The translations under genes and the position numbers were made by a program. Source: Camarhynchus parvulus (lineage: Eukaryota > Chordata > Aves > Passeriformes > Thraupidae). Taken from it: 64,000 nucleotides of DNA. The notes under the pieces were generated by a model. The model searched no databases, was not told where the DNA came from, and saw only the letters and a program-made list of their open reading frames with translations. The stretch spans positions 48,889,609 to 48,953,608 of the forward strand of contig NC_044574.1 in assembly GCF_901933205.1 (NCBI RefSeq), in the 5' to 3' direction. Of this stretch, positions 49,174-61,379 are shown piece by piece (within the stretch, counting starts at the first letter, position 1; the number at the start of each line of letters is the position of its first letter).

Positions 49174-52100
49174 CTAATCCTGGCAAATATTTTTCTTTTT
49201 ATTTCAATTTTAAGAACTTGCACCTCTTTGGAGAGAGAAGGGAGAATGTTGCAGCACACACCGATTAACCATTGGGAATAACACAATGCACTCAAACGAA
49301 ACCCTCTTCAAATCAATAGCAATCCGAATGCAAGACAGATTTAAGTTCACCTGAGAACTGTATTTTACCTTTGAGATAAGGGAAGTGGTTGCACTGAGCT
49401 TAGTTGCATTAATAATAATAATTACATATTGAATTAAATATATTCTGCCTCACATACAGCGCATTTCAGCAGCAAAACCTTCATTAATAAGAGATGCAGA
49501 AATGTGCTGTATGGAAGAATGAAAACTGAACTGGGATTACAAAGTCACTGTTTTGTTTGTAGGTTACACTGACTCTGTTGTTATTTTGTTCCTCCCATAA
49601 ATTCAAACTCTTAAAGAAAACTGATTATGATGATATTTATTGTTACTGGAAACAAGAGTTACAGGCCATATTGTTGTACCTTGGAAATCTAATCCGCTCA
49701 GAGTTTAGAGCACATGTGGGAGGACCAGTCCAGTAATTAAGGGACATCTCAATCATTCACAGCAATCTTTATTTCAGGGAACTGTATCCATGCTCAAAAG
49801 CCTAAGAAATAAATATGTATAGTTTTAGAAAATAGGTGGCAAATGTGCATTCTGAAACAGAGGAAAGACTGAAATTGAAATGTCATAACCAGACAGGCAG
49901 ATGCAGTTTCCAGCGTGCTCCTGTAATTGCAGATGCGTTCTTTTGATAGCAGATCCACTTTCTCAGTCTTGCTTATTTTCTCTTTGGTGTGGTGTTTGGA
50001 GTCAGAAATACCTCAGGTCAGTAATAGTCTTGCTGTCAGAGGAGCCCTGCAGCTGACTGCAGCTTGAAGGGGGCATCCTTTCACAACAGGGGGGCATTGA
50101 ACAAATATTTAAGGAAAAGGGGGAACAGAGAGCCTAGAGAAGCTATGCTGCAGGCAAATAATCTGCTGCTGTCTAAGAGAGCAAGTGAGGCATCCTGGGC
50201 CATTCCTGCCCTTCTCAGTTCCTTTATAGGCTGTGGATTTGAGGGGTGTAAATCTCTCTGGCTAAACTCTTTTGTTTGTTCATTTATATGCAATATTCTC
50301 AGAGTAGGGACAGCAGAATGTGAGAGGCTTTCCAGTGTTTGAGTTGCACATGTAGATACCCTCACAGCTCCATTTTCCCTGGCTAATATTGATTTCCCTG
50401 GGCAAGCCATGTTTGCAAAAGGAGAGTACACCTTTCAGGGACACTCCTCATGTCCTCCACAGAGAAAGGAGAACCATCTCCTGGACACTGTTGCTTTAAT
50501 AGAGGGAAAAGCTTACCCTCCAACATATGTCATAATTCATCTGGTTTCTTTCTGCAGTTTTACCTTGCATGGCTCAGCATGAGTGGAACATGTTTGATTT
50601 GATCCTAATTATTTTTTTAATATATCTTAAATCTCAGATGTTGAGACGATTTACATTAATTAAACTTCAGTTGGCTCTAAAATTGTCATGTATCAATTTC
50701 AGCAGCATTTATAGAGAACAAGATAGAGGATTTAAATTACACACCATATGGGGCAATGCTAGGGACATTTGCTATTGTGTTAATTGCTTAGAGCTACATT
50801 TTCTATCCTCCTTCTGAGTGAGACATTTGCTCTCATTCTTGCTGAATTAGGTGAAGAGTTTCTTGCTTAAATGGAATAAGCAGAGATTTCTCCCCCTCCT
50901 GCTGGCTTTTGCTTTGCTGCAAGGATCAGCTTTTCGGAGGGGCTCTGCTGCCATTAGCACCAACCTCACATCTGCCTTTGCTGGGAGGCAGAGGCAAAGG
51001 TGTCTGAGAGGTCCCTGGCTGATACACCAGGATCCCACAAATTTCTCTTGTGGATAAAGAGCCTGCTAACTATGAAAATAAGCAGCCTTCTTCACTGCCA
51101 AGGTGGAGAGGGGCATGCTTTGTTGGATCCTAAAATGAGCCTGAATTTTCCAGCTGCATTTCTGAGAGCTGTCATCACAGTTGTGTCTTGGCTTTGTTGG
51201 CACAACAGGGACAAGCCCGACAAGTGATCCCCAGCCTGCTTCTGCTGCAGAGCAATTAACATTTGCAAGGTGCAGATACCAGTTTGCAGGTCTGTGTTGA
51301 GTGCTGGCAAAGTGGTGCCAGACATGCTGCTGGGAAAGGGGCTTAAACCAAAACCAGCAGGCCCCTATGGGTGAAATTGTACAAATAGGGATTATGGATG
51401 CCACAAGTGGCCTGGGAGGAAAGGGCTTTCCAGGGGCAGCTGCAAGGCAACATCACCCTTTTCCTAAAGTTTGCAAGTGATGTTTTGAGCAAGCCTACTG
51501 AATCAGTGTTTTCATTTGAGGGAAATAAAATTTAAATGCCTTAGGAGCTCAAAAAATATAAACTAGTGAGTAGCATCTTCTTGAGAACTTTGGGATTAGG
51601 GATCCACTCCTTGGTGAAACATCTCACTTTTCCTTGTCCCTTTAAAAAGGTCTATATCCTTCTTGGAGTAAGAGACACAGAAGGGGTCAGATGGTTAGAA
51701 GAAAATGATTCAGTATGCTCAGCAAAGCTTTCCTCCTTGGAAGCCTTTCTACGTGAGCCCTCAAAACCTGAATAAGATGAAACCAGAGGTCTCAGTCCCC
51801 GTCTGAATTCCTGCCAGACAGAAGCTTTTGCAAAGAAGCCCTTCCAAATATCAGAACAAATCAATTTTTTGCCTTGCAAGAGCAGAAAGCACTTGAAGGT
51901 TTCCTCACAGCTGGCTTCAAAGAAGTGGTGAAATAAAACACAGAAAGATGTTAGGGAGGTGTTATGTGTATCTGTATCTACCAGTTTGCAGAACCTTTCT
52001 GCTTCTGTCTGGTGCTTCCTGCTTGGCAATATTGTAATGGGATTCTCCCATATTAATATTTTAAATGAATAAATAAATAGCTGATGAGATACTGTGGATC

Positions 52101-53819
52101 TCTGCAATCTTTTCATAAATTCTGTGGAAAGCAAAAAGAGAATTAAAGATGAGATTAAAACAGCCTGGGTGATGTATTTCTCTGGGATGTGGTAAAGTCT
52201 CTAGGTATTAATGATGTGCAGTTGATGTTACAAGTTACATCTGTATTAGAAAGCACAGGGGTTTCTCTGTCTCTCTCTCCATAAAGGCCATGCAGGCTGT
52301 CTGCCAGCAAAGAGGGTCCCAATTTCTGCTAGAACTGTTGTGATAATAACAGATAATAATGTTGTGATGATAGCCTATGGCAGCAAACTGTTTTTAAAGC
52401 ATCAGTGGTTCATATGTTTTCACTTAATTTTGGTCTGAATCTATTCTACCAAATAAGTCAGCAGTATGAGGATCTTGTCTTCCTGATATTTGGGGAAATG
52501 TAAAGCATTTTTTTCCTATCTGGCTCTGCATTGCAGAGTCCAGTTCTGATATGAAAGGATACTGAGCTTTTATCCACAGTTAGTGAGAAGTGCAGGGTGA
52601 GAAAAGATGATGGAAAGAAACCACCCTATCTCCATTAATAGAAATGTAATCTCCAAAAGCCTGTCAGAAATGCTGCTGGACAAATACTAATATTAATTCC
52701 AACATTATAAATATGTCATTAGGTGTTAACATAAATCACACCTGCTAGACTGAATTTATTATTAAATTGAAGTCCCTGGTTTCTGCAGGACTGTACAGGA
52801 GCCTCAGGAGTACCTTGCATTGGCTTGACTCCTAAATCAGGATATGTTACACAGACCTTGCCAGGGCCACGCATTTAGACTACTCCTTCCCCTTCTTTTG
52901 AGATGTGCTGGACATTAAAGATTTGGGGTTAAATTCTCTGTCTCAGATGTGAACATTTCTGGAGGTCCAGGACCCTATTTTAAGTTTACTTTAGTGCTAG
53001 TGCAAAGAGGATTAGTTATTACAGCTACGAACACTGCATCTTGAGACATTCTCAAAATGAAGTCAGGTGTGAACTAAAAAACTTGTTTTCATCTAGGAAT
53101 GAAATGCATGGATTTTGTATTTTTTTCTGCATGAGAAAATACATTTATCTCTCCCTGCTGTATAGCACTATATGAGTTTGTAGGGGACTGGGGGAAAAGG
53201 TTGGGTTACTCCCCAAAACATGTTATGTATAGGTATCTCTGTCATGTCAGCTGTGACAAAACATGACCCAGATTGCTTTGAGTAAATTCCATATTTAGTT
53301 CCATTATTTGTTTCCTGTATCTAACATGGAGTTTTGTTCGATATTTCTAAATGGCAAACATTTTTCTTGATGCAAAATGTATAATTGACAAACTGCTGTT
53401 GGGAAAAGCAGGGTTATTTTCACCAGGAAAACTCTTAATAAGAATAAACTATGACATTTAGTCATTTTTCAAAGTGTTTCTCACTGAAACTTTAATAACC
53501 TCCTGCTACATATCCTAAGTCATTGCTCAGCACCTACTGTGAGCCTTCCTGCCAGGCAGCTTGTGTTTTGCAGGCAGATGGAAAAGTCTCATCATACTTT
53601 GGCCAGGTTCTGCCTTTGACCTTCAGCTGCACACAAACAGAAAGCTCCCAGCTCAATGCTGGAGCCCTGTGGCCTCCAGAGTCATCAGCTCCTCCACAGC
53701 TGGAGCCAGGAACCACAGGAGGCGATAATTGCTGTGCAGTTTCCAAAACATTTTTCTGCTATCTGCTTCCATGTTTGTAAGCCACATTTCTGGCTACCTG
53801 TATTCATCAAATTCACACT
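49174..53819. other. Non-coding stretch, partly enhancer-like
   Basis: Two stretches, 49380-49760 and 50570-50810, are CpG-poor and rich in AATAATAATAATTA, CAATCTTTATTTC, CATTAATTAAAC and GTTAATTGC words, resembling conserved non-coding DNA. The stretch 52680-52780 is similar. The rest is unremarkable. Frames reach 160 codons (minus, 51652-52134) without any domain. No transposon recognised. Confidence 0.45.
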
Positions 53820-54060
53820 TGGAATAGGCTATTGGCTGCACAGTAATAACCCCTTGTTCTTTAATGTTCCCTTTCTAGTTAATTAATCTATTTATGATAA
53901 TAGTATGGCTCATTTTGTGCTTTCACTCTAGAGGGTGTGTTTGTATTATCCTGCTGCATAGTGTTGACTGGTCCTATTATCATTTATCATTAAAGGCTGC
54001 AGCAACACCCTGGCCTGGCCTGCCAATAATTTTTCAATTAATTGCTTAGTGGTTGCTTTT
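53820..54060. promoter_or_regulatory. Enhancer-like block with inverted repeat
   Basis: AT-rich, CpG-poor and dense in homeodomain cores: AGTTAATTAATC at the 5' side and TTCAATTAATTGC near 54033-54045. ATGATAATAG at 53894-53903 recurs in exact inverted orientation as CTATTATCAT at 53974-53983, 70 bases apart. ATTATCATTTATCATTAAAGG words make it look like a compact conserved enhancer. Conservation is untested. Confidence 0.33.
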
Positions 54061-55173
54061 TCTTCCCTTTTGGTTTTTGCTAGTAAGTACAAGCTCTTTT
54101 AGCTTTCCACCAGACTTTTTCGTTTTTTGAAACTTTGCAATTTTTTGCAAGCTTTTTCTGTGCTGAGGTATCTGAAGCCTGTGGTGTGTGGAAAGGATGC
54201 AGGAGGGCAGGCAGGAGGGCTGTGGGCCAGCAGTGCTCTGGGTTACACTCCCAGATCTGCCCCTTATGGCAACTGGAGCCTGCAAAGGGCAGTCCAGCAA
54301 GCTGAGAGCACCATGTCTGTGTCTGGCAGGTGGCACACTCAGGCCTGGGGCTGGCATAAATCATAAAAGTTCAAGGGATGGCTGCAGCCTTGGACATTTC
54401 CATGGAGTGCCTGAGAATAGAGTTGCTGAATGCAAGTCCCTGGATTTAGCTTATAGGCAATTCCCCTGTGGAACAGGGTGGCAGCTACAAGCTGCAGCAA
54501 TAGCTTTGTACATTCAAAGTTTTGCTTTAACCTAGCTATGGTCTGTCTCCCTTGCCATGGGGCAGCTGTTTGTATGTTGGGCTCTCATGAACCCAACTGT
54601 GGACCCAGAGGGGCCATTTCTAGTGTCTGGATAACTGTGGAATGTTAACCAAGAGCTCGCCCTTGGCACCAGCAGCATATTGCTCCCAACTTCCACCCTG
54701 ACACTGTGGCACACACACTGCAAAGGGTCACAGCCACCACCTAATGCATCTGTGCCTTGGCTGGCCAGGCTGCTGGATTAATGCTTGCATTTGTCTGCAT
54801 TTCTGCCCTCTGGAGCCATCTCAGAAAGGATGACAGTACATGGGTTTAGAAAATAGAATAGCTACAGGCCACTAAGTACATCTAATGAGGGGGTGTTAGT
54901 GAAATAATTGGAGCTGATGATTAGTAGAAATGTTTGGATTTTCTTTGTTTACAAGCACTTCATTATAGGCTTGACCTGCTTAACTTAAATTAATTTTGTT
55001 TCCAGCCACATGGCTACTTGTTTCCTTCCATTCTCCCAAGTGTTTTATTTTTAAGCAGATTCTCCTCTGGACTGTGTTCATGCCAAATTTTGTCTTATGT
55101 TCTTTATCAGTACAACAATATGAAATATTTAAAAAGAAGTTATCACTGTGCCAATATGAAAGATTAAATAGGT
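54061..55173. other. Non-coding stretch, nothing recognised
   Basis: Moderately GC-rich around 54.2-54.4 kb, where overlapping frames lie on both strands. No domain or repeat recognised. Confidence 0.5.
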
Positions 55174-56088
55174 TTGTCGGCCTCAGTTCCTGAAGGAGGA
55201 AACCTGGTAGGCAGAAGGAATCAGAAGAAACAGCATCAAATATACAATGTAGAGTTGGATCAAAACATGGGAAGCTCTGCGTCATGCTCAACAGCTTTCC
55301 CCTTTGTCATGCCAAAGGCTGAGGGGGAAGGAACAGAGCTGTATTTGAATCTAAATTTGCTGTTTGGAATTAAATCGGCCTTCCCCTGCAGAAGAAGGGG
55401 CAGCATAGGAAGCCCTTGTGCACAGAAGCCCTGCAAATGCATTGTCACCTTGTTGGCACCTCTGTGCTTTTTTCCTGGCTCCTGTGCTACCCTCAGCCTT
55501 TATTTCTGCCCGGGAGATCAGCTGGCTTTTACCCCACACTCCTCTGGGACCCTACATAAGTCATTTAAGCCTCCTGATTTTATTATTTTTTCTGCTGTTA
55601 TGCTGAAGCTCCCTCCTTCAAAAGGTGCTGTCAGTGTGTGTGTGGCAGCTTCCCGGCATGTCTGGTAGAGGCCTCTTGGGGGATTGATGGGCAGGAGATG
55701 GCTCAGGCAGCTTTGCACAGGCAAAATAATGGTATGTCTAGACAGCAGAAACGCTGAAGCAAAATTCCCAGCAACACTGGTGATGCCAGATAGCGCAGCA
55801 TGCCCAACCCTGCCGGGTATCAAAAGCCCTTTCTGTGAGCTGCTCACTCTGGAGCAGACATCTGCCGTTCCCAGCAGTTTGTTTCGGCCAGGAAGGAGCC
55901 TCTCTGTTGGCTGCCCCCCTGAGGGAAGCTCTTTATTCCCAACGTGGCTCGTGCTGACGAGCTTGGCGTGTGCTGGCAACAGTGCATGTTTCCAGCATGG
56001 GAAGGTTAGGAGGGAGTGGCTGTTAGGAAACTATGCAATGGTTTCAGTACCCTGTAGCTATAATAATGTTTTGATTCTTGTAAAATAA
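55174..56088. other. GC-richer patch dense in open frames
   Basis: Frames of 164 (plus, 55174-55668), 153 (minus, 55518-55979) and 134 codons (plus, 55684-56088) overlap here. CpG is raised at 55751-55968 (about nine sites). None of the translations has a recognisable domain, and frames on both strands together point to base composition. A single-exon lncRNA promoter or a very young gene cannot be ruled out from sequence alone. Confidence 0.4.
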
Positions 56089-59000
56089 CATACATGACAG
56101 AGATGGCCTCAGAGAGGACTGATAATGCCAGCAGTGTGATAAGGCATGTGCTGTGGTCTTTCCCCTATTTTGCTATCCATATGACTCATAGAAAGACTGT
56201 AAAAACCATATTTAAATTTTCACACACTTCAGTGTATGGCTTTTACTGTCAGTATCCTTTGATCATCCACGTAACTTTTACATTCTTGTTAGCACCTTTG
56301 ATGTTCCCCTTTGTATAATAACAAACAAAATCTGAAGTCTGCTGATTGCATCACTATGTTTTAAAAAGCATTGAGCAAGTAAATGCTATAAAGCTGTGAT
56401 AATTTAAAATTGCTATTGTGCAAGTTGGGTTTGTATGTGCATTACAGTAACATGCACTTATATAAAATTGTTGAAGTGCATCCACGTCAGATTGCTGGGG
56501 CATCTCCCAGTACATCCCAGTACTCCCTGTATATAAAATGTGTATGGAGCATACAGAGAGTCTAAGTATTCAATGCTAGACATGCAGGTTTAACCCTCAT
56601 CTTCTGTAAGCCAAGACAGCTAGTATTGGGAAAAAAGCAGCCATGCCTTTGGGCACAAAAGATTTCCTTTTTTGTAATCTGCAGCAGGAATAGTAAATTC
56701 TAAAGGAAAATGTAAGGTGAGTGGGAGCCCCCCCCGGTGAGCTCTGCAAGTAATTAAACATCTCTGCAGTAACAGGTAGCTGGTACCAACAGTGGGGAGG
56801 GCACGTTGGCAAAGCAATGCCATGATAGAGGAGTTGTCTCCTAAGGAGACAGGGTCTGTTCTTGGTCTGGAAATGCAGTAAACAGGCAGCCTTCTGCATT
56901 TGACAGTGGCTAAAAGCAGATTGTTAGAAACAGAGGCAGCCCAGAGACACACCTCTGCTACTTCCCCATGTTCTGTTCAGCTGGGAGGCACACAGCTTTC
57001 ATCTGGTTTTGAGAGATAGAAGATCCTTTTTTGGCAATTCTAGGCTTGAGCAGGCAGTGCTGCAGTTCTTAGTTAGAAATACTGACTGGGGAGCAGCCAT
57101 GCTACTGAGGACTGATGAGAAGCCAAATTATTTATAAATGGGGAGAAGGAAAGTTGCTGCATATTCTTTCCGGTTTTATCTCCTTCTTTTGTGTGTAGTG
57201 ATGCCTTTCTTTCTGTCACCCTATCTGCCTATAGAGATGGAGCAGGAGAAAATGAAAGTTGTGTACTCACTGCTCAAAGGCTTAAAATGCAAAGGTTAGG
57301 GAGGAAGCATTGCTGCTGACATGGCTTTCTGTAATGAGAAATTGAGGCCAGAGTAAGAGAAAAGAAATCATGCCCAAATGCTTGTGTGTGGTGGTGCTGG
57401 TGAAGCATCCAGTGCAGGGAACATGAAATGGCACAGGAGGATCATGCTGCCACAAGACCTCTGGCTAAAAGAGCCAGGCAGTTCCCAGCCAGGCTGTTTC
57501 ACTCCCATGAGGAATCAGGCTGTATCACATGTCTGGAAGCTGCAGGGATGTTATTTGCTATGGATCTGGTCTGGGCAGTAACGTGCCAGGGTCACACACT
57601 ACCTGGTTTCAGAGGCCATCTGCCTCCCTTGGGGGCAATTTGTCCCTGCCTAGCTGCAGTGGTTTTTCCTATGAAGAGCCCATGGGAAGAGAAGTAAGGA
57701 ATAGAGACTGGTTTGTTTCAAAGAGCTTAGTTTCTATTTTGCATGAAAATTTTAATATTTTTGAAAAAAACCCAAACTTTGTTCCCCCTCCCCCTTTCAA
57801 ATCAACACCAGATTCTACTGCTTTAGAAGAAGTTTGCATTTTAAAAAAATCAGTACTTTGAACTTAACTTTATATTCAAATAACCCTTTCCTCACTCAGG
57901 AACTCTTGAATTTTTGAAAACTAAAGAGAACTCAATGGTGTTGACAGGTGCATATCTCCAAAAAAGTCCCAATGGTGCATATTTGGAAGCATTTATGAGT
58001 TATTTTGATAGTCCTTCTACCTGAGCTATTTTATAACTGCAGGTTACAAAATACTTCCCTGACTCTGTCCCAAAAATGAAACTTAGGCGCTTAAATCATA
58101 AATCATTAGGAGAAAAAATTTGCACTGGTAATGTATAAGCCCTTTTGAGAGTATGACTCCATGTCTTTGGCAGCAAGTCCATAGAACCCACATGTCAGAC
58201 AACAAAGCAGCTTTTGCTAACAAGAAAATCCCCTCAACTTTGAGAATTAAACTGCCGTGACACCCTACAATTCATGTGTTCTTTGCAGCAGCCTGTCATC
58301 AAAGCTCAATGTCTTATTCAGGTCCAGTAAAACAGCTGCCTATGCAAACCAGAAGCTGCTCAGGCACCCCTCCAGAAAGAGCAAAGTGTGACAAATTGCT
58401 CCTCTGTCACATCTCATGCAACAAAATCAAGTAAGAGTTTTAAAGTGGTACTCAGAAACAAGCAAAAATAATTGGTGTAGCAAAGTTAGACGACCTACCT
58501 AATTACACAGTAAACAGGTAATGCCTTTGTACATACACAGCAGGTAGGAGTTAAATACAGATCCTGACTTGGAATCTTCAACAGAAGAGTGTGGTTGTTT
58601 GGTTGGCTTCTGCAGGAGAAGGGGAAAACTGCACAGTCAGGCAACTGCAAACATGGGAAGTTGTAACTCTGAGTTACAACTCAGAGTTGTGCCCTGCACT
58701 AAACCTGCATCTAGAAATATTTTAGATGTTCATTTGGCCTAGACCTGGATCTCTGCTGTCTCAGGGCTGGCAGACAGGAGTACAATCTGCAGGAGATGTT
58801 GTTCTGGGGAGGCAGACCAATGCTAGGCTGTCCCCTACACAACATGGGAGATATTTCTACCCTCTGTCTGCAGCCTCCCTAGAGGTGAGTTGGAACACCT
58901 CACCACATCACAGACTACAACAGTTATGTAGAATGTGATGATAATGTTCTTTTACCTATGCATCCCTGTCTACTTTCCTATGTGGCATGTGACGGATGCA

Positions 59001-59520
59001 TCTTATTCAGCTTCCTTTTCTAGTAGTCCAGGAGCTTCCTTTACTTTCCCATATTTACCTTAGGGGTGAGAAGAAAAAATAAAAAAAGGCATCAATAATC
59101 TGGTATTTCTTCTGTATTTGTAATATGTGCTTGGCCTGGGGGTTTCTTCTTTTTCCAAAGTTGGTGCTGAGTGGATGACATACATACATGTAATATAAAG
59201 CATATAGTTACTGATTGAGGTATGAGTCGGTTATTGAGCACTGTTTTTTACTGTGGATTCTTTCCCCCACATTACAGACTGCTCCCATTAAAGAGTCCCT
59301 GAAACAGTTTGCTTCACTGAGCCATCATGGAACAGCCTTAAAGAGAGTGTTTTAAAGTCTTATCTCTTCATTTAGTCATATTATTCACCCTTTTTCTGTG
59401 TCATGGATTTTGCTGATCAAAACCACCGGTAATACTTTATTTCAGGCAGCTTTGTAGCCTTCACATCTCCTCATCTCCTCTCATTTGCTTGTTCCTGGTG
59501 AACAGTAGCAGATTTTTAAC
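56089..59520. other. Non-coding stretch with a compound palindrome
   Basis: Unique-looking sequence. The only structured item is the palindrome at 58660-58690. An A/C-leaning patch (AAAAAAACCCAAAC and C-rich words) lies at 57763-57797. No gene or datable transposon recognised. Confidence 0.5.
58660..58690. repeat. Two overlapping short palindromes
   Basis: GTTGTAACTC (58660-58669) pairs perfectly with GAGTTACAAC (58671-58680) around a single T. A second, overlapping palindrome has arms ACAACTC (58676-58682) and GAGTTGT (58684-58690) around an A. The shared GAGTTACAACTC means three near-copies of one arm alternate in orientation, which fits a template-switch or fold-back replication error. 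Confidence 0.9.
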
Positions 59521-60008
59521 AATAGAACATAGACTATTTTATGTTCTGAAAGACTTTTAAAGATCATCTAGTCCATCCTCCCTGCAATCATTAAGGACAT
59601 CTTCAAATAGATCAGGTTGCTCAGAGCCCTGTCCAACCTGACCATGAGTGTTTCCGGGGTGGAACACCTATCACCTCTCTAGGCAACCTGTGCTGGTATT
59701 CTACTGCCCTTATTGTAAAAAATGTTTAGTCTGAATCTTTCTAAAGTATTGAAAGGCCACAATAAGGTCCTCTTGGAGCCTTTTCCTCTCCACATGGAGC
59801 AAACCAAACTCTCTCAGCTGTTCTTCACTAGAGAGGTGTTCTAGCCCTTTGATGGTTTCTGTGGCCTCCTCTAGACTTGCTTGCCACCAGAGCACAGTAG
59901 AGGGGCAGAATCACCTGCCTTGATCTGCTGGTCATGCTTTTTTTTTGATGCAACCCAAGGCACATTTGGCTTTTTGAGCTGCAAGCATACATTGTTGTCT
60001 CATGTCCT
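59521..60008 (-). mobile_element. CR1 LINE, 3'-end fragment
   Basis: CR1 is the main LINE of birds; it moves by target-primed reverse transcription using an ORF2 endonuclease/reverse transcriptase. On the plus strand the fragment reads from the CR1 3' end inward: CATAGACT-like start, AAAGATCATCTAG (59559-59571), ATCAGGTTGCTCAGAGCCC (59611-59629), AGGCAACCTGTGCTGG, CTCTCTCAGCTG, GAGAGGTGTTCTAGCCC and AGGGGCAGAATCACC (59901-59915). It is colinear with the avian CR1 consensus as I know it. It is 5'-truncated or internally deleted, lacks a clean terminal 8-mer repeat, and is inactive. Confidence 0.95.
59710..60006 (-). pseudogene. CR1 ORF2 C-terminal remnant, broken
   Basis: Reading the minus strand, codons at about 60000-59900 give KSQMCLGLHQ and SRSRQVILPLYCAL, matching the end of the reverse-transcriptase domain of CR1 ORF2. 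Beyond about 59890 the reading frame changes and continues as GLEHLSSEEQLREFGL, then ERKRLQEDLIVAFQYF, a typical CR1 C-terminal stretch. The sequence expected between these two parts is missing (some tens of bases), and this deletion explains the frame change. With the upstream domains absent, no functional protein is possible. Confidence 0.88.
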
Positions 60009-60019
60009 CTCACCCACCT

Positions 60020-60270
60020 CTGACATATCTCTTGCTAAGTTCAGCTCCAACTACGCCTTGCCCTTCCTGGCCCAATCCCTACACAATCAGGCAGTGTCCC
60101 TATATCCTTCCCAGGATATCGGTCTCTGCTCCCACTGCCTGTGCATTTCCTTCTTGTCCTTCAGTTTGACTAGCCGGTCTCAACTAATCCATTCATGTCT
60201 CTTGCCATCCTTTCTTGATTTCTTACACCTGAGCATTGCTAACTCTCGCTCTCTGTGCAGCTCCCTGAGG
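60020..60270 (-). mobile_element. CR1 LINE, upstream internal fragment
   Basis: Words such as CTACGCCTTGCCCTTCCTGG, ATCCCTACACAATCAGGCAG, CACTGCCTGTGCATTTCCTT, GTTTGACTAGCCGGTCTC and GATTTCTTACACCTGAGCAT match, from memory, a more 5' part of avian CR1, in the same orientation as the fragment at 59521-60008. Much of the reverse-transcriptase region that should lie between the two is absent. Either one element suffered a large internal deletion, or two CR1 copies landed side by side; colinear order favours the former. Confidence 0.75.
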
Positions 60271-61063
60271 CCAAGGGGACAGACATGCACAGGGTGACTG
60301 CCAGGATGCTGCCTGATCCTGCCCAGGTCCTGTCATGTTCATGGGGCAGGGGGAGTTCAGTTCCTACTCTCTGCAGCACCAGGGGGACTCTTGAGATGGT
60401 TATAAATAAATTGATGTGATTACTTGATTATAAGAATCATAGTTTGATATTGAGTATGTGTTGAATAATCAACTTGCAAGTATACAAATAAGAATGAATT
60501 ACTAGTTTACAAATATTGGCTGATTATTAAACACTTAATTATTAGTTAATAAACAGAGAAAGTATTATTCAAGTGTAACATGTGAAATTGAGGATGCTTT
60601 TTGATGGTTTTCTGACTGAAAAGTGCCTTCATTCCCAGGGAGGGAAGAACCAGTTTAGTCTTGGGTTCATCTGCATAGAGTGAGGGCAACAAGCCAGTGG
60701 TGCTGCCCCACAAATTGCTGAGGGGGAGCCACGTATTTTCTGGGATACATCACTCCTGCCCTTGAAAGGAGATGGGGAGAGACCTGCCCAGGGTTCACTT
60801 AATCCATGAGGAAGAAGCCAGGCTGCCCGCTGAGGATGAAGCTGCTGCTTGCTCTGCGCCTAGGGCTGGGGAGAGCCCTGCTCATCCTTAAGCTAAATTA
60901 CAGCTTCTGTTCATTAGGGCACTGGAAGCTTTGACAGGATTGTAAGTCAATCACTGTTCCAAGAATATGAACTGTCACAGGTGTACATTGTCGAAATATG
61001 GACTGATGAGTTAATGACTGTTCCAGCTGCCGTGCACACCCAGAATAAGGAACTGTGCCCATG
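60271..61063. other. Unassigned sequence between CR1 pieces
   Basis: Moderately GC-rich at its left end, then AT-rich (60400-60600), with no clear match. It may include the 5' part of the LTR-related insertion to the right or further decayed CR1. I cannot place a boundary. Confidence 0.4.
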
Positions 61064-61124
61064 AACACAGTGTGAAAAGGCCATGCTCAAAGGGGCTCTG
61101 AGCAACCTGATCTAGCAGAAGGAA
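61064..61124 (+). mobile_element. Small CR1 3'-end piece, opposite orientation
   Basis: Sense-strand CR1 words CAGTGTGAAAAGGCCATG and GGGCTCTGAGCAACCTGATC run in the expected order. Bases 61093-61114 are the exact reverse complement of 59608-59629 in the larger CR1 fragment (22 of 22). The similarity stops at about 61124, before the terminal CR1 sequence, so this is an interrupted copy. It lies directly upstream of the LTR end and in the same orientation. Confidence 0.75.
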
Positions 61125-61379
61125 GCAGAGCGGAGCCCAGTGGAGAGCAGCGTGACCCAGCTCAGATGATGCAGCTTCCATCCATTGTTTTTTGTTGTTT
61201 TGGGCAGGGGGCAGGAAACACTAGCCATGAGAGCCTCCCCTGCCATCTCATCTTTGTTCCTGATGGCCATGGGATGTGGTGTGCAGGAACAGTCACCATC
61301 TGATCCTTGTCTGGAGAAGCCATGTGGACACAACCTACAACAAGAGTCCACCATCTTGTTTTTGATCCTGATGGTGAAC

